A DNA stretch of 64,000 bases from Candidatus Baltobacteraceae bacterium (lineage in GTDB: Bacteria; Vulcanimicrobiota; Vulcanimicrobiia; Vulcanimicrobiales; Vulcanimicrobiaceae). The stretch spans positions 124,001 to 188,000 of the forward strand of contig DASXEW010000001.1 of assembly GCA_036489885.1 (NCBI GenBank). The letters are read 5' to 3'. The notes under the pieces were generated by a model, which saw only the letters and a list, made by a program, of their open reading frames with translations, was not told the DNA's origin and made no database searches. Positions 51,765 through 60,896 of the stretch are shown here, piece by piece. Both the position numbers and the translations under genes were made by a program. The stretch's first letter is position 1. Every line of letters starts with the position of its first letter.

Positions 51765-52653
51765 TACCGAGCTTCTCGACTGGTACGGCATTCACGGGCG
51801 TGCGACGTTGCCATGGCGCACGACGCGCGACCCATATCGCGTGGTCGTCAGCGAATTCATGCTGCAGCAAACGCAAGTCGAGCGTGTCGTCGCAGCGTAT
51901 CAACGCTTTATCGATTTCTATCCGACCTTTGAAGCTTTGGCGAGCGCAGCGCGCGCCGACATCGTTCGTGCATGGAAAGGCCTCGGCTACAACATGCGTG
52001 CCGTTCGTTTGCACGAGCTGGCGTGTGCGGTCGTCAGTCAATACGCTGGGGCGATGCCGTCCGGCGTCGAGCAGCTCCGCGCGCTGCCGGGAATCGGCCC
52101 GTACACGGCTGCAGCCATCCGCGCGTTTGCGTTCGAGATCGACGATGTCGCGGTCGACGTCAATCTGCGGCGCGTCGTCCATCGCCTCCGATTCGGTCTC
52201 GAGCATCCACCCAAGGCGAGCGCGAACGAAATTGACGGCGCGGCACGCGCGCTTTTGCCTGGTGGGCGCGCGCACGACTGGAACTCGGCAATGATGGATC
52301 TGGGCGCCACGATCTGCACGGCGCGTGTGCCGAAATGCATGCAGTGCCCGGTGCGGCCCGCTTGCGCTGCTGCACCGCACGGAGAGGCTGAGATTGCGCG
52401 CAGCGCGCAATTGCGGCTCGCGGCGAAACGCCAAGGTCCGCAAGCGAAGCTGCCGTTTCTGAAAACACGCCGCTACGTCCGCGGCCGGATCCTCGATCAG
52501 CTGCGTGCGCTCGAGCCTGGAGGCGTGCTGCGCCCTGCAGATTTGGTCGCACGTGTCGAGCTCACGCGCGGCTACTCGTTCGACGAAATCGTCGACGGCA
52601 TGGAACGCGACGGTCTCGTTGTGCGCGACCTTGGCGGCATAAGACTTCGTTAG
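51748..52653 (+). CDS. mutY: A/G-specific adenine glycosylase, without the C-terminal NUDIX-like domain
   Basis: A 301-residue HhH-GPD base-excision enzyme. Catalytic Glu45 is in MLQQTQVERV, HhH in LPGIGPYTAAAI, catalytic Asp137 in VDVNLRRVVHR, and the [4Fe-4S] motif C190-x6-C197-x2-C200-x5-C206. The usual C-terminal MutT-like domain that recognises 8-oxoG is replaced by about 85 residues ending in a winged-helix-like segment (GYSFDEIVDGMERDGLVVRD). Start is GTG 51748 inside the MocR gene. Confidence 0.92.
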   Translation: MQRSPNTELLDWYGIHGRATLPWRTTRDPYRVVVSEFMLQQTQVERVVAAYQRFIDFYPTFEALASAARADIVRAWKGLGYNMRAVRLHELACAVVSQYAGAMPSGVEQLRALPGIGPYTAAAIRAFAFEIDDVAVDVNLRRVVHRLRFGLEHPPKASANEIDGAARALLPGGRAHDWNSAMMDLGATICTARVPKCMQCPVRPACAAAPHGEAEIARSAQLRLAAKRQGPQAKLPFLKTRRYVRGRILDQLRALEPGGVLRPADLVARVELTRGYSFDEIVDGMERDGLVVRDLGGIRLR

Positions 52654-52686
52654 AACTGCACGCCGAGAGAGGGGGAGCCAGGACCT

Positions 52687-53667
52687 TTGCGAACCGCGCA
52701 ACCTATGCGTCTTAACCGAACCGGGATTTTTGTAAGCCTGATCGTGGCCGCGCTGGCGATTTCGCTGGCGTCGTGCGGCGGCGGCGGATCGACGACCCCC
52801 AATACCACCGGGACTGCAAGCATCCGGTTCATCAATGGCTCACCCGACGCCGGCAACATCGACGTGTTGGTAAACGGCAAAGTGGTCGCGAGCAATGTTG
52901 CGTATGCTCAGGTCAGCGCGTATACGTCGCTGACGGTCGGGACGCAGCCTCTTCCGCAAGTCGCATTCGTCAAAACCGGGACGACAACCAATCTCTTTCC
53001 GGCGAACGGCACGACCCCGCAGACATTTCAACTCGGTGCAGCGGCCAACTCGAAGGTAACGGTCGTCCTCGAAGGTCGCGCGACGCTGATTGGTTCGCTT
53101 GGACTTCAAGTAGGTGCGTTCATCGAACCGACCATAACGACGCCGACTAGTGAATACAGCGTTGTCTTCCATCATGCGTCTCCGGCCGCGGCGGCTGCAT
53201 CGCCGTTCGGTATATACGTGGGAGATATTGAACTCGGGAGTGCGCCGCTGTACTTGGTCTATGGCACCATGTCGTTCGGAACGACGAACGGGACGACGGC
53301 GTCGTTTGTCGGCGTTACCAGCCAACCGGCATTCGTTGGTCCTCCGGGCATCGGGTTTTGGGCCGGTCCCGTAATCACCGCGACGGCGACGCCGATCCCG
53401 ATTAGCTCGAGCTCCGCATCACCGACGCCGAGTCCGTCGCCTACAGCAGCCCCGATTCCGTCACCGACGGTGTACGCAGCGACGGTTCCCGGGCCGCCGA
53501 TCAATATTCCGGCGCCTTCAAACGATCAGTTCCCGGTGAGCGGCGTTGACTCGGCTAACGTGAATCAGTCGATGCCGGATGGCAGCAACAACGAGTTGTT
53601 TCTATACCTGATCGATTCGACGAGCTCGCCGACCGGCTCCCAAATGCTGGGCACGTTTACGAACTAG
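52687..53667 (+). CDS. DUF4397-type lipoprotein with Ser/Pro/Thr-rich segment
   Basis: A 326-residue exported lipoprotein: lipobox SLASCGGG, then a DUF4397 domain (TASIRFINGSPDAGNIDVLV, YAQVSAYTSLTVGTQ). A glycosylation-like low-complexity stretch SSSASPTPSPSPTAAPIPSP follows, then a C-terminal domain. AGGA lies 3 bp before TTG 52687, so I kept that start; ATG 52705 is an in-frame alternative lacking a ribosome-binding site. Function unknown. Stop shares CTAG with the convergent gene. Confidence 0.82.
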   Translation: MRTAQPMRLNRTGIFVSLIVAALAISLASCGGGGSTTPNTTGTASIRFINGSPDAGNIDVLVNGKVVASNVAYAQVSAYTSLTVGTQPLPQVAFVKTGTTTNLFPANGTTPQTFQLGAAANSKVTVVLEGRATLIGSLGLQVGAFIEPTITTPTSEYSVVFHHASPAAAAASPFGIYVGDIELGSAPLYLVYGTMSFGTTNGTTASFVGVTSQPAFVGPPGIGFWAGPVITATATPIPISSSSASPTPSPSPTAAPIPSPTVYAATVPGPPINIPAPSNDQFPVSGVDSANVNQSMPDGSNNELFLYLIDSTSSPTGSQMLGTFTN

Positions 53668-54257
53668 GTCGACCAACTAGGAAGATCGGAGTAACGTTCT
53701 TCCTTCCACGGATCGGCGTTGTTGTTGTAACCGCGGACTTCCCAAAAACCACGCTCGTCGTGATCGAGAAACTCGAGCCCGTGTAGCCATTTGGCGCTCT
53801 TCCAAAAGTACTTCTTTGGGACGAGCATTCGGACCGGGCCGCCATGCACCGGTTCGATCGGCTTTCCGTCGTACTCGTAAGCGATCATCACGTCGTCGTC
53901 GAGCATGACCGAAAGTGGAAGATTCGTCGTATAGTCGTTGTCGGCGTGTTGGATCACGTGCGTGACGCCGGACTTAAGCTGTGCGCGCTTCATGATCTCA
54001 GAGAACGGCGCGCCTTTCCAAGCCGTGTTTTTCTTCGACCAGCGCGTGACGCAGTGGATGTCGCCGGTCCACGTCATGGACGGCATTGCCTGCAGCTCGT
54101 CCCACGAAAGTTCGAACGAGTTTTCGACCAAACCAAAGAAACGCAGACGCCAGATTTTCGGATCGATCTGCGGGACGTCGCCGACGTGCAGGACGGGGAA
54201 GCCGGTCGTAAGCGTCTGGCCTGGCGGGACGGTCGGGTCTTGCTTGAGGAACGGCAT
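53664..54257 (-). CDS. Sulfite-oxidase-like molybdopterin oxidoreductase
   Basis: A 197-residue small member of the sulfite-oxidase/YedY-related fold. The molybdenum-binding Cys69 is in WTGDIHCVTRWSKKNTAWKG, with GGPVRMLVPKKYFWKSAKWL and FLDHDERGFWEVRGYNN as core signatures. It lacks a signal peptide, so it is cytoplasmic or exported by an unseen route. The start is ATG 54257, divergent from nth by 18 bp. Substrate unknown; ModF at 19.4 kb may help supply molybdate. Confidence 0.88.
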   Translation of the reverse strand: MPFLKQDPTVPPGQTLTTGFPVLHVGDVPQIDPKIWRLRFFGLVENSFELSWDELQAMPSMTWTGDIHCVTRWSKKNTAWKGAPFSEIMKRAQLKSGVTHVIQHADNDYTTNLPLSVMLDDDVMIAYEYDGKPIEPVHGGPVRMLVPKKYFWKSAKWLHGLEFLDHDERGFWEVRGYNNNADPWKEERYSDLPSWST

Positions 54258-54275
54258 CACCGCATTATAACAGTT

Positions 54276-54968
54276 GTGCCCAGCATACCGTTTCCAAAGC
54301 GGAAAGTGCCGCTCGACGTCGCGCGCAAGGAGCTCGAGATCCTCGAGAAGGCCTACCCCGAAGCTGCTACCGCGCTCGACTACGACAACGTCTTCAACCT
54401 CTTGATCGCGGTCATTCTCTCGGCGCAGACGACCGACGCCGGCGTCAATCGCGTGACGCCATTTCTGTTCGAGAAATACCCGACGCCGCAAGCCCTCGCG
54501 AGCGCGAAGCTCGCAGACGTCGAGAAGATCATCAAGCCGACCGGCTTCTTCCGAACCAAAAGCAAGAGCATCGTCAACGCAGCCAAGGCGCTCGTCGCGA
54601 ACTTCGGCGGCGAAGTGCCGAAGGATCGCGAGAGCCTCGAGTCGCTGCCCGGCGTCGGGCGCAAGACGGCCAACGTCGTCATGTCGGTCGCGTTCGGCGA
54701 AGCGGCGATTGCCGTCGACACGCACGTCTTTCGCGTCTCACACCGGCTCGGACTGACGCTCGGGAAAAATCCGCGCGAGGTCGAGGAAGATTTGGTCAAG
54801 ATCGTCTCTCCCAAGAAGCAACCTCACGTCAGCCATTGGCTTATCTTGCACGGCCGCGCGATCTGCAAAGCGCCATGGCCGAAGTGCGAGGAGTGCCCGG
54901 TCGTTAAGCTCTGTCCGACGCCGCCGATTCGCGCGCGGACATTAAAGAAAAAGGAGCGTAGCCGATAG
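54276..54968 (+). CDS. nth: Endonuclease III
   Basis: A 230-residue DNA glycosylase/AP lyase: LLIAVILSAQTTDAGVNRVT, HhH LPGVGRKTANVVMSVAFG with Lys, catalytic Asp in AVDTHVFRVSHRLGL, and the cluster motif C-x6-C-x2-C-x5-C (CKAPWPKCEECPVVKLC). Start GTG 54276. It and MutY, 2.5 kb upstream, are both base-excision enzymes. The last codons lie in the terminator hairpin. Confidence 0.95.
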   Translation: MPSIPFPKRKVPLDVARKELEILEKAYPEAATALDYDNVFNLLIAVILSAQTTDAGVNRVTPFLFEKYPTPQALASAKLADVEKIIKPTGFFRTKSKSIVNAAKALVANFGGEVPKDRESLESLPGVGRKTANVVMSVAFGEAAIAVDTHVFRVSHRLGLTLGKNPREVEEDLVKIVSPKKQPHVSHWLILHGRAICKAPWPKCEECPVVKLCPTPPIRARTLKKKERSR

Positions 54969-54978
54969 GCTACACTCC
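54953..54978. terminator. Bidirectional hairpin terminator at nth 3' end
   Basis: GGAGCGTAGCC, loop GATA, GGCTACACTCC (one G-U pair). On the minus strand the stem is followed by TTTTTCTTT, a good terminator for the lysine-rich peptide gene; on the plus strand it overlaps the nth stop and has a weaker tail. Confidence 0.8.
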
Positions 54979-55007
54979 TTCGAATGAGTCCGTTTTACTG
55001 AAAAAAT

Positions 55008-55061
55008 CTACTTCTTTTTCTTGGCCATCTTTTTCTTGGCCATCTTTTTCTTGGCTGGCAT
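55008..55061 (-). CDS. 17-residue lysine-rich peptide gene
   Basis: On the minus strand ATG at 55061 opens a 17-codon frame: two copies of a five-codon unit M-A-K-K-K after M-P-A-K-K-K, ending in KKKK. GGAGGGGGG lies 10-18 bp upstream, and the terminator hairpin at 54953-54978 follows about 30 bp after the stop. I do not know a function; such peptides are predicted to bind nucleic acids or membranes. A start, ribosome-binding site and terminator in order make it more than chance, but it may be noise. Confidence 0.55.
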   Translation of the reverse strand: MPAKKKMAKKKMAKKKK

Positions 55062-55146
55062 GTAGCAGGCACCCCCCTCCGTGCGATGTTACCGGCTGAA
55101 ATACCGGCGTCGCACTCGACTAACGAAGGTCGAGGCCGGGAAGTTT

Positions 55147-56322
55147 CTACCCCCGGGGGGCCTGTCCTTTGCCGACCATTTTCCGGGAGATGACGATCCG
55201 CTGGATCTGCTGCGTGCCCTCGTAGATCTGCGTGATCTTGGCGTCGCGCATCATTCGTTCGACCGGGTACTCCGTTGAGTAGCCGAACCCGCCAAGGATT
55301 TGGACCGCATCGGTGGTCACGCTCATGGCGACGTCGCCGCATTTGAGCTTGGCCATCGCGGCGAATTCGGTCGTATCCGGCGCGTCCTCGTCGCACTTGC
55401 GGGCTGCTTCGTAGAGCAGCAGGCGCGCCGACTCAACTTCGGTGCGCATGTCGGCAAGCATGAACTGAATGCCCTGCTGCTGCGCGATCGGCTTACCGAA
55501 CGCGATCCGCTCTTTGGCGTACTGTGTTGCGTAGTCGAGCGCGCCTTGCGCGATGCCGAGCGCTTGCGCGGCGATTCCGGGACGCGACTTGTCGAGGACC
55601 TTCATTGCGATCTTGAAGCCTTCACCCTCGACGCCAAGTAAGTTCGCGGCCGGTACACGGCAATCAACGAAGTTGAGCTCTACCGTCGGCGAGCCGCGAA
55701 TTCCCATTTTTTTCTCTAGTTTGCCTACATTGAATCCCGGCATGCCTTTCTCGACGAGAAAAGCGCTGATGCCACTCGGGCCTTTGCTCGGATCGGTGAT
55801 CGCGAAAACGGTGACGACGTCGGCGACGCCGCCTTGCGTAATCCAAATCTTGGCGCCATTGAGAACGAATGCGTCGCCGTCACGCCTCGCGGTCGAGCGC
55901 ATCGAGCCGGCTGCATCCGAGCCGCTGCCGACTTCGGTGAGTGCGTAAGCGCACAGCGACTCGCCGCTGGCGAGTTTCGGAATGAAGCGCCGCTTTTGTT
56001 CGTCGCTGCCGCCGATCATGATCGGTAACGTACCGAGCTCTTGCACCGCGATGATCAACGCGCTCGATGCGCACGCTTTGGCAACTTCCTCGACGACCTT
56101 GACATAGGTGACGAAGGAGCTGCCGACGCCGCCATATTCGGACGGAAACGGGACGCCGAGCAAATCGTTTTGCGCGAACAGTTCTTTGATATCCCACGGA
56201 AACTCGCCGCGCTCGTCGATCTCGGCGGCGCGCGGTGCGACGCGCTCGGCGACGAGCGTACGCACCATATCGAGGATCATTGCCTCTTCGTCGGAGTCGT
56301 ATTTCGGCGGTGCAACAGCCAT
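55147..56322 (-). CDS. Acyl-CoA dehydrogenase (short/branched-chain type)
   Basis: A 391-residue FAD enzyme with flavin motif YALTEVGSGSDAAGS, VLNGAKIWITQGGVA, YAKERIAFGKPIAQQQ, the DAVQILGGFGYSTEYPVERM segment and catalytic Glu region QIYEGTQQIQRIVISRK. Normal single-chain length, unlike the pair at 2.4-4.5 kb. ATG at 56322 was chosen over one 19 codons upstream, which has no ribosome-binding site and would reach the divergent gene's promoter. Confidence 0.93.
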   Translation of the reverse strand: MAVAPPKYDSDEEAMILDMVRTLVAERVAPRAAEIDERGEFPWDIKELFAQNDLLGVPFPSEYGGVGSSFVTYVKVVEEVAKACASSALIIAVQELGTLPIMIGGSDEQKRRFIPKLASGESLCAYALTEVGSGSDAAGSMRSTARRDGDAFVLNGAKIWITQGGVADVVTVFAITDPSKGPSGISAFLVEKGMPGFNVGKLEKKMGIRGSPTVELNFVDCRVPAANLLGVEGEGFKIAMKVLDKSRPGIAAQALGIAQGALDYATQYAKERIAFGKPIAQQQGIQFMLADMRTEVESARLLLYEAARKCDEDAPDTTEFAAMAKLKCGDVAMSVTTDAVQILGGFGYSTEYPVERMMRDAKITQIYEGTQQIQRIVISRKMVGKGQAPRG

Positions 56323-56384
56323 AGCCGTGTGCGTTTCGCGCAGCCTTCGGAGGCGACCTATCCCCCCTAGAGAAGTCACGCCGC

Positions 56385-58352
56385 GTGAGCGTCCCCACGC
56401 AGTCCCTCTATCGCTGGGAGCCGAGCAAGGAGCAGATTCGCGACGCGAATCTAACGCAGCTGCTGGCGCGCATGGACGTCGATTCGTATCCCGCGTTGCT
56501 CGAAGCGATCGCGCGTGACATTCGTCCGTTCAATCAGACGATGGTCGACATTCTCGATCTGCACTGGGATCGGACGTGGGACGAGCTGCTGGATCTTTCG
56601 CATGGAAAGTCATTCGCGCGCTGGTTCGTCGGTGCCGAATACAACGCGGCCGGGAACTGTCTCGATCGCTGGATCGCGCGCGGCAGCGGAGAGCAACGCG
56701 CAATCATATGGGAAGGCGAAGACGGCACGATTCGCACGCTCAGCTATGCGGAGCTGCGCGGCGCGGTCGCGCGGCTAGGCGGTACGATGCGCGCGCTCGG
56801 CGTACGCAAGGGCGACACGGTCGGCATCTTCATGCCGCTCATCCCTGAAACGGCGATTGCATTGCTAGCAATCGCGTACATCGGAGCAGTTGCGGTTCCG
56901 GCATTTTCGGGTTATGGTCCGCAAGCGCTCGCGACGCGTTTGGCAGACGCAAATGCGAAGATTCTCCTGACGGTCGACGGCGTCTCGCGACGGGGCAAGC
57001 CCGTAGCCATGAAAACCGTCGCCGATGAGGCGCTCGCCGGCGCGCCGAGCGTCGAGCACGTGCTCGTCTATCGCCGCGCCAACATCGACGTCCCGATGCA
57101 GAGCGGCCGCGACTTGGATTGGGAGACGGCCGTCGATTCCCACGATCCCGTTCTCACGTACGAGCGAACGGATGCGAACGATCAAATGATGCTGCTCTAC
57201 ACGAGCGGCAGCACCGGAAAGCCGAAGGGTGTCGTGCACGTACACGCCGGTTTTCCGCTCAAAGCGATGATCGACGCCTGGTTGTGCACAGACTTGCGCG
57301 CAGGCGATCGGATTCTGTGGTTTACCGACATCGGCTGGATGATGGGGCCGTGGTTGATCTTCTCTGCGCTCGGCATCGGAGCGACCGCCGTACTGTATGA
57401 AGGGACGCCCGACTATCCGAAACCGGATCGGTTGTGGAGCGTCTGCGAATCACATGGCGTGACGCATTTGGGGATTGCGCCGACCGCGATCCGCTCGCTG
57501 ATGGTGCACGGTGCGGAACCGGTGCGCGCGCACGATCTTTCGCGCATGCGCATCCTGGCAAGTTCCGGTGAGCCGTGGAATACCGAACCGTGGAAATGGT
57601 TCGCCCACGTCGTCGGCAGCGATCGTCTTCCAATCATCAACTATTCGGGTGGAACGGAAATAGCTGGCGGAATCGTCGGTTGTTTTCCAACGATGCCGCT
57701 CGTCCCTAACTCATTTCATGGACCGATTCCCGGCATGGTAGCGGATGTCTATGACGCGGACGGTAAACCCCTGCGCGGCGACGTCGGGGAATTGGTGGTT
57801 ACGGAACCTTGGCCTGGCATGACGCAATCGTTTTGGGGCGGCACCGCGACTGAGCGCGACGACGTACGTTACCTCGCATCGTATTGGCAGCGTTTTCCGC
57901 GTACGTGGGTGCACGGTGATTGGTGCGTCATTGAACCGGACGGCTATTGGTATATTCGCGGGCGCAGCGACGATACGATCAATGTAGCGGGAAAGCGAGT
58001 CGGCCCCGCGGAGTTCGAAAGTGCTCTCGTCTCCGATGCGCGCGTGCGCGAAGCTGCCGCGATTGCTGTCCCCGACGACATCAAGGGCGATGTCGTCGTT
58101 TGCCTCGTGGTTTCGAAACGCCGTGAAGATGAAGGCGAGACCATGCGCTCGGAACTGATGGGCGTGATCGAGCGCGTGATGGGAAAATCGTTGCGGCCCA
58201 AGTCGATTGTGTTTGTCGACGATCTTCCGAAAACACGCAATCTCAAGGTGATGCGCCGCGTCGCGCGGGCTCGGTACCTTGGACTCGATTTGGGCGACCT
58301 CTCCGCTTTGGAAAACGTCGCCGCCCTGGACGCGATTGACGCCAGGCGCTGA
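56385..58352 (+). CDS. Acyl-CoA synthetase (acetyl-CoA/propionyl-CoA synthetase-like)
   Basis: A 655-residue ANL enzyme. YTSGSTGKPKGVVHVHAG is the P-loop, with WFTDIGWMMGPWLIF, INYSGGTEIAGGIVG, GDWCVIEPDGYWYIRGRSDD and the catalytic Lys in KTRNLKVMRRV. GTG start in GTGAGCGTC. The C-terminal fold and length match acetyl-CoA synthetase-type enzymes; the acid used is unknown. Divergent from the acyl-CoA dehydrogenase by 62 bp, so one regulon for acyl-CoA use is plausible. Confidence 0.9.
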   Translation: MSVPTQSLYRWEPSKEQIRDANLTQLLARMDVDSYPALLEAIARDIRPFNQTMVDILDLHWDRTWDELLDLSHGKSFARWFVGAEYNAAGNCLDRWIARGSGEQRAIIWEGEDGTIRTLSYAELRGAVARLGGTMRALGVRKGDTVGIFMPLIPETAIALLAIAYIGAVAVPAFSGYGPQALATRLADANAKILLTVDGVSRRGKPVAMKTVADEALAGAPSVEHVLVYRRANIDVPMQSGRDLDWETAVDSHDPVLTYERTDANDQMMLLYTSGSTGKPKGVVHVHAGFPLKAMIDAWLCTDLRAGDRILWFTDIGWMMGPWLIFSALGIGATAVLYEGTPDYPKPDRLWSVCESHGVTHLGIAPTAIRSLMVHGAEPVRAHDLSRMRILASSGEPWNTEPWKWFAHVVGSDRLPIINYSGGTEIAGGIVGCFPTMPLVPNSFHGPIPGMVADVYDADGKPLRGDVGELVVTEPWPGMTQSFWGGTATERDDVRYLASYWQRFPRTWVHGDWCVIEPDGYWYIRGRSDDTINVAGKRVGPAEFESALVSDARVREAAAIAVPDDIKGDVVVCLVVSKRREDEGETMRSELMGVIERVMGKSLRPKSIVFVDDLPKTRNLKVMRRVARARYLGLDLGDLSALENVAALDAIDARR

Positions 58353-58356
58353 AAAC

Positions 58357-59145
58357 GTGGTTGACACTCCTTTCGCCGAAATCGAGCATCAACACGCCGT
58401 CCAGTTTTATGACTCGGACGAACGCGCGTTGATTTCGAACGTCGTCCGGTACCTCGCCGACGGCTACCGTAAGGGCGGCAGCCTTTGTGTTATCGCAATG
58501 GCGCGGCACCGTGTAGCCTTCATCGCGGGCTTGGAAGCGCTCGGCATCGATGCTCAGCGAGCGATCGATGACGGCCAATTCGTTTGCCTCGATGCAGAAG
58601 AAATGCTAAGTAGCTTCATGGTGCACGGCTATCCGGATGCATTGTTGTTTGGGGAAACGTGCGGTGCCGTAGTACGTGCCTGCATGGACCGAGCCAAAGG
58701 CCGCGGTGTGCGTGCATACGGCGAGATGGTCGATCTTTTATGGCGCGCGGGCAAATCGCCGGCTGCCGTGCGTCTCGAACAGCTTTGGGACGAGTTGCAC
58801 GCGAAGTCCGACGGCTTCACGCTTTTTTGCAGCTATCAAATCTATGTGTTCGGTCACGAATTCCACTGGGGAGCAGTCGACGGCGTGCTCTGCGCGCATT
58901 CGACCGTTATCCCGTCGGGGAACGACGACCGGCTGCACCAGTCGATATCAAACGCCATGGCGCGCGTGCTTGGCGTCGATCGAACCGCGGAAATTTTGCC
59001 CGAAGTCCTGTGCGGGGCGCCGCGCAAATGGGCGGCGGTGCCGCGCGGCGAGACCATGATCCTTCAGCTGCGCAAAGCGCTCCCCGACCAGGCCGGTGAT
59101 GTCCTCGCGTTGGCCCGGAACTACTATCTCGAACAAGTAGGTTAG
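58357..59145 (+). CDS. MEDS-domain sensor protein (DcmR-type)
   Basis: A 262-residue protein with a MEDS domain (about 15-165): EIEHQHAVQFYDSDERALIS, GGSLCVIAMARHRVAFIAGL, YGEMVDLLWRAGKSPAAVRL and LEQLWDELHAKSDGFTLFCS. In DcmR-like proteins the domain senses C1/hydrocarbon compounds and is fused to a kinase or HTH. Here the partner is absent, so it may act through a separate protein. GTG start at 58357, 4 bp after the synthetase stop. Confidence 0.85.
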   Translation: MVDTPFAEIEHQHAVQFYDSDERALISNVVRYLADGYRKGGSLCVIAMARHRVAFIAGLEALGIDAQRAIDDGQFVCLDAEEMLSSFMVHGYPDALLFGETCGAVVRACMDRAKGRGVRAYGEMVDLLWRAGKSPAAVRLEQLWDELHAKSDGFTLFCSYQIYVFGHEFHWGAVDGVLCAHSTVIPSGNDDRLHQSISNAMARVLGVDRTAEILPEVLCGAPRKWAAVPRGETMILQLRKALPDQAGDVLALARNYYLEQVG

Positions 59146-59151
59146 GCCGAG

Positions 59152-59177
59152 CTAGGAATCCTAGGTAGGCGTGCCTA
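59152..59177. promoter_or_regulatory. Two adjacent palindromes upstream of the cytochrome-MCO operon
   Basis: CTAGGAATCCTAG (6-1-6, perfect) at 59152-59164 and TAGGCGTGCCTA (5-2-5, perfect) at 59166-59177, 23 bp before the ATG. The TAGG/CCTA arms resemble DtxR/IdeR-type half-sites, but the match is partial. Confidence 0.55.
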
Positions 59178-59199
59178 ATGCGCCGCTTACGGAGGACCA

Positions 59200-60336
59200 A
59201 TGTTTCGCCGACTTGCTTTAGGTGTGGCCCTGGTTGGGCTCTTGATCGTGGCTGGTTTACGCTCGCGGCCGGTCGTCGCCGTTCCGATATTTGCTCATCA
59301 GTACGGCGTCACGTGCGAAAAGTGCCACTCCGTCATTCCGCACCTGAACGCTTTCGGGAACGCCTTCATGGCCAACGGCTACCGGATCCCTGGCGTGAAA
59401 CCGGGCCCGGCATTTCCGATCTCGGCCAAGACGAATATGGTCGCATCGAGTGAGGTTCAGGGCGACGGTCTTCCAAAAGATATCGTTGACGAAGTCGAGA
59501 CCTTCACTGCGGGTGCCGTCGGCAACCGCGCGAGCTATCTCGTCGAGCAATATGTCGTGGACGGAGGCATGCCGGGGCTCACTCGCGACGCGTGGGTCAT
59601 CGATCGCGTCAATCCGTGGAGCGCGCGGATCCCGGTTTTTGCGCAAGCCGGATCGTTCACGCTGCCGGTGCCGGTCGATCCGGAGACATTCCGCGATTCC
59701 TATCAAGGTTACGCCGTCATGGAGCAGACGGTCGGCAACAATCCGTTCAACTTTTTTGATCCGAAGATCGGTATTCGTGCGAGCGTCGGCGATACGACGC
59801 GCGGCTTGAGCGGCCAAGTCTTCGTCGGACAAGGGCACGACCGGCAAAGTTCTATTCCGTCGTACGGAAACGATTGGATGGGCGTCGCGCAAGATACGCT
59901 TGGTCCCGTAACGGTCACCACGTATCGCTATTCCGGGACGCGTCCGCTCGTCGATGGAGACATCAATCGATTCCAGCGCACTGGATTCGCAGCCGTCTAC
60001 AACGATTTCTCGCACTGGGAATGGGATAACCTGATCCAGACGGGCTGGGACGCGAACTGTAACCAACTCTTTCATGTAGGTTGCGCATCGAGCGGTGGCC
60101 TCACGCAGCTGCGTTATATGTTCGACCGCAGACTTTTCGCCGAAGGGCGCTACGAAGGCACCGACTCGCCGTCTCTCACGCCTGGTCCGGGTTCGCCGAA
60201 CGGCGGATTCTATCGCGACGGCGTGCTGATGCTCGGTTACGGCACCGGTGAAAACTCGCGCATAACGCTCGAGAACGTTATCTCGAATTCCGCGCCGACG
60301 CACGTGTGGAATCTCCAATTTACGATCGGCATCTGA
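59200..60336 (+). CDS. Exported CXXCH protein with barrel-like C-terminal region
   Basis: A 378-residue secreted protein with a signal-like N-terminus (MFRRLALGVALVGLLIVAGL). One heme c motif CEKCH (C39-H43) lies close after it, in HQYGVTCEKCHSVIPHLNAF. About 300 residues of alternating aromatic/polar strands (TVTTYRYSGTRPL, FSHWEWDNLIQTGWDANC, THVWNLQFTIGI) resemble a 14-16-strand outer-membrane barrel and end with an aromatic-hydrophobic residue. I infer an envelope electron conduit. GGAGGA precedes the ATG; it is coupled to yceI by TGATG. Confidence 0.75.
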   Translation: MFRRLALGVALVGLLIVAGLRSRPVVAVPIFAHQYGVTCEKCHSVIPHLNAFGNAFMANGYRIPGVKPGPAFPISAKTNMVASSEVQGDGLPKDIVDEVETFTAGAVGNRASYLVEQYVVDGGMPGLTRDAWVIDRVNPWSARIPVFAQAGSFTLPVPVDPETFRDSYQGYAVMEQTVGNNPFNFFDPKIGIRASVGDTTRGLSGQVFVGQGHDRQSSIPSYGNDWMGVAQDTLGPVTVTTYRYSGTRPLVDGDINRFQRTGFAAVYNDFSHWEWDNLIQTGWDANCNQLFHVGCASSGGLTQLRYMFDRRLFAEGRYEGTDSPSLTPGPGSPNGGFYRDGVLMLGYGTGENSRITLENVISNSAPTHVWNLQFTIGI

Positions 60337-60896
60337 TGTACGCTCGAATTCTCGCAGCATTGGTTGTGGCGCTTCTCGCAGCGCCGTCGTACGCCGCAGC
60401 GGCAACTTCGGATCGCACGGTCGACACGGCCGCATCCAAAGTCGGCTTCAGCATCTCGCACGTGTTCGTCGAGCACGTTAACGGAACGGTCCCGATCGCG
60501 AGCGGTACGGCCGGCTTTAGCGCGGAGGACTCGCCGATTCCGAGCAGCGTTACCGTGACGCTCGACGCAACGAAAGTCTCGACGGGCGATCCCGATCAAA
60601 CCGGCTGCATTCAAGGCCCCGACTATTTCGATGTCAAGAAATTTCCGGTGTGGACTTTTGCGAGCACGAAGATCACGCCGCACGGCGCTACATCCTTCGG
60701 AATCGACGGCACGCTGACGATGCACGGCGTCGGGCAGCCCGAGCATTTTGACGCGACGATTCAGAACGCGGGCGGTCACCAAACATATCATGTCGTCGGT
60801 CAGATCGACCGGCATGTTTTCGGAATGAAGGGCTCGCGGCTCGATCCGGCAATCGGCCGCATCGCGGATATTACGATGGACGTGGTGCTGAAATGA
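60336..60896 (+). CDS. YceI-family periplasmic protein
   Basis: A 186-residue lipocalin-like protein. Signal peptide ARILAALVVALLAAPSYA; YceI fold SDRTVDTAASKVGFSISHVF, DYFDVKKFPVWTFASTKI, DGTLTMHGVGQPEHFDATI and a C-terminal GRIADITMDVVLK. Family members bind polyisoprenoids. The ATG overlaps the upstream stop (TGATG), and its own stop overlaps the oxidase start (ATGA). Confidence 0.93.
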   Translation: MYARILAALVVALLAAPSYAAAATSDRTVDTAASKVGFSISHVFVEHVNGTVPIASGTAGFSAEDSPIPSSVTVTLDATKVSTGDPDQTGCIQGPDYFDVKKFPVWTFASTKITPHGATSFGIDGTLTMHGVGQPEHFDATIQNAGGHQTYHVVGQIDRHVFGMKGSRLDPAIGRIADITMDVVLK

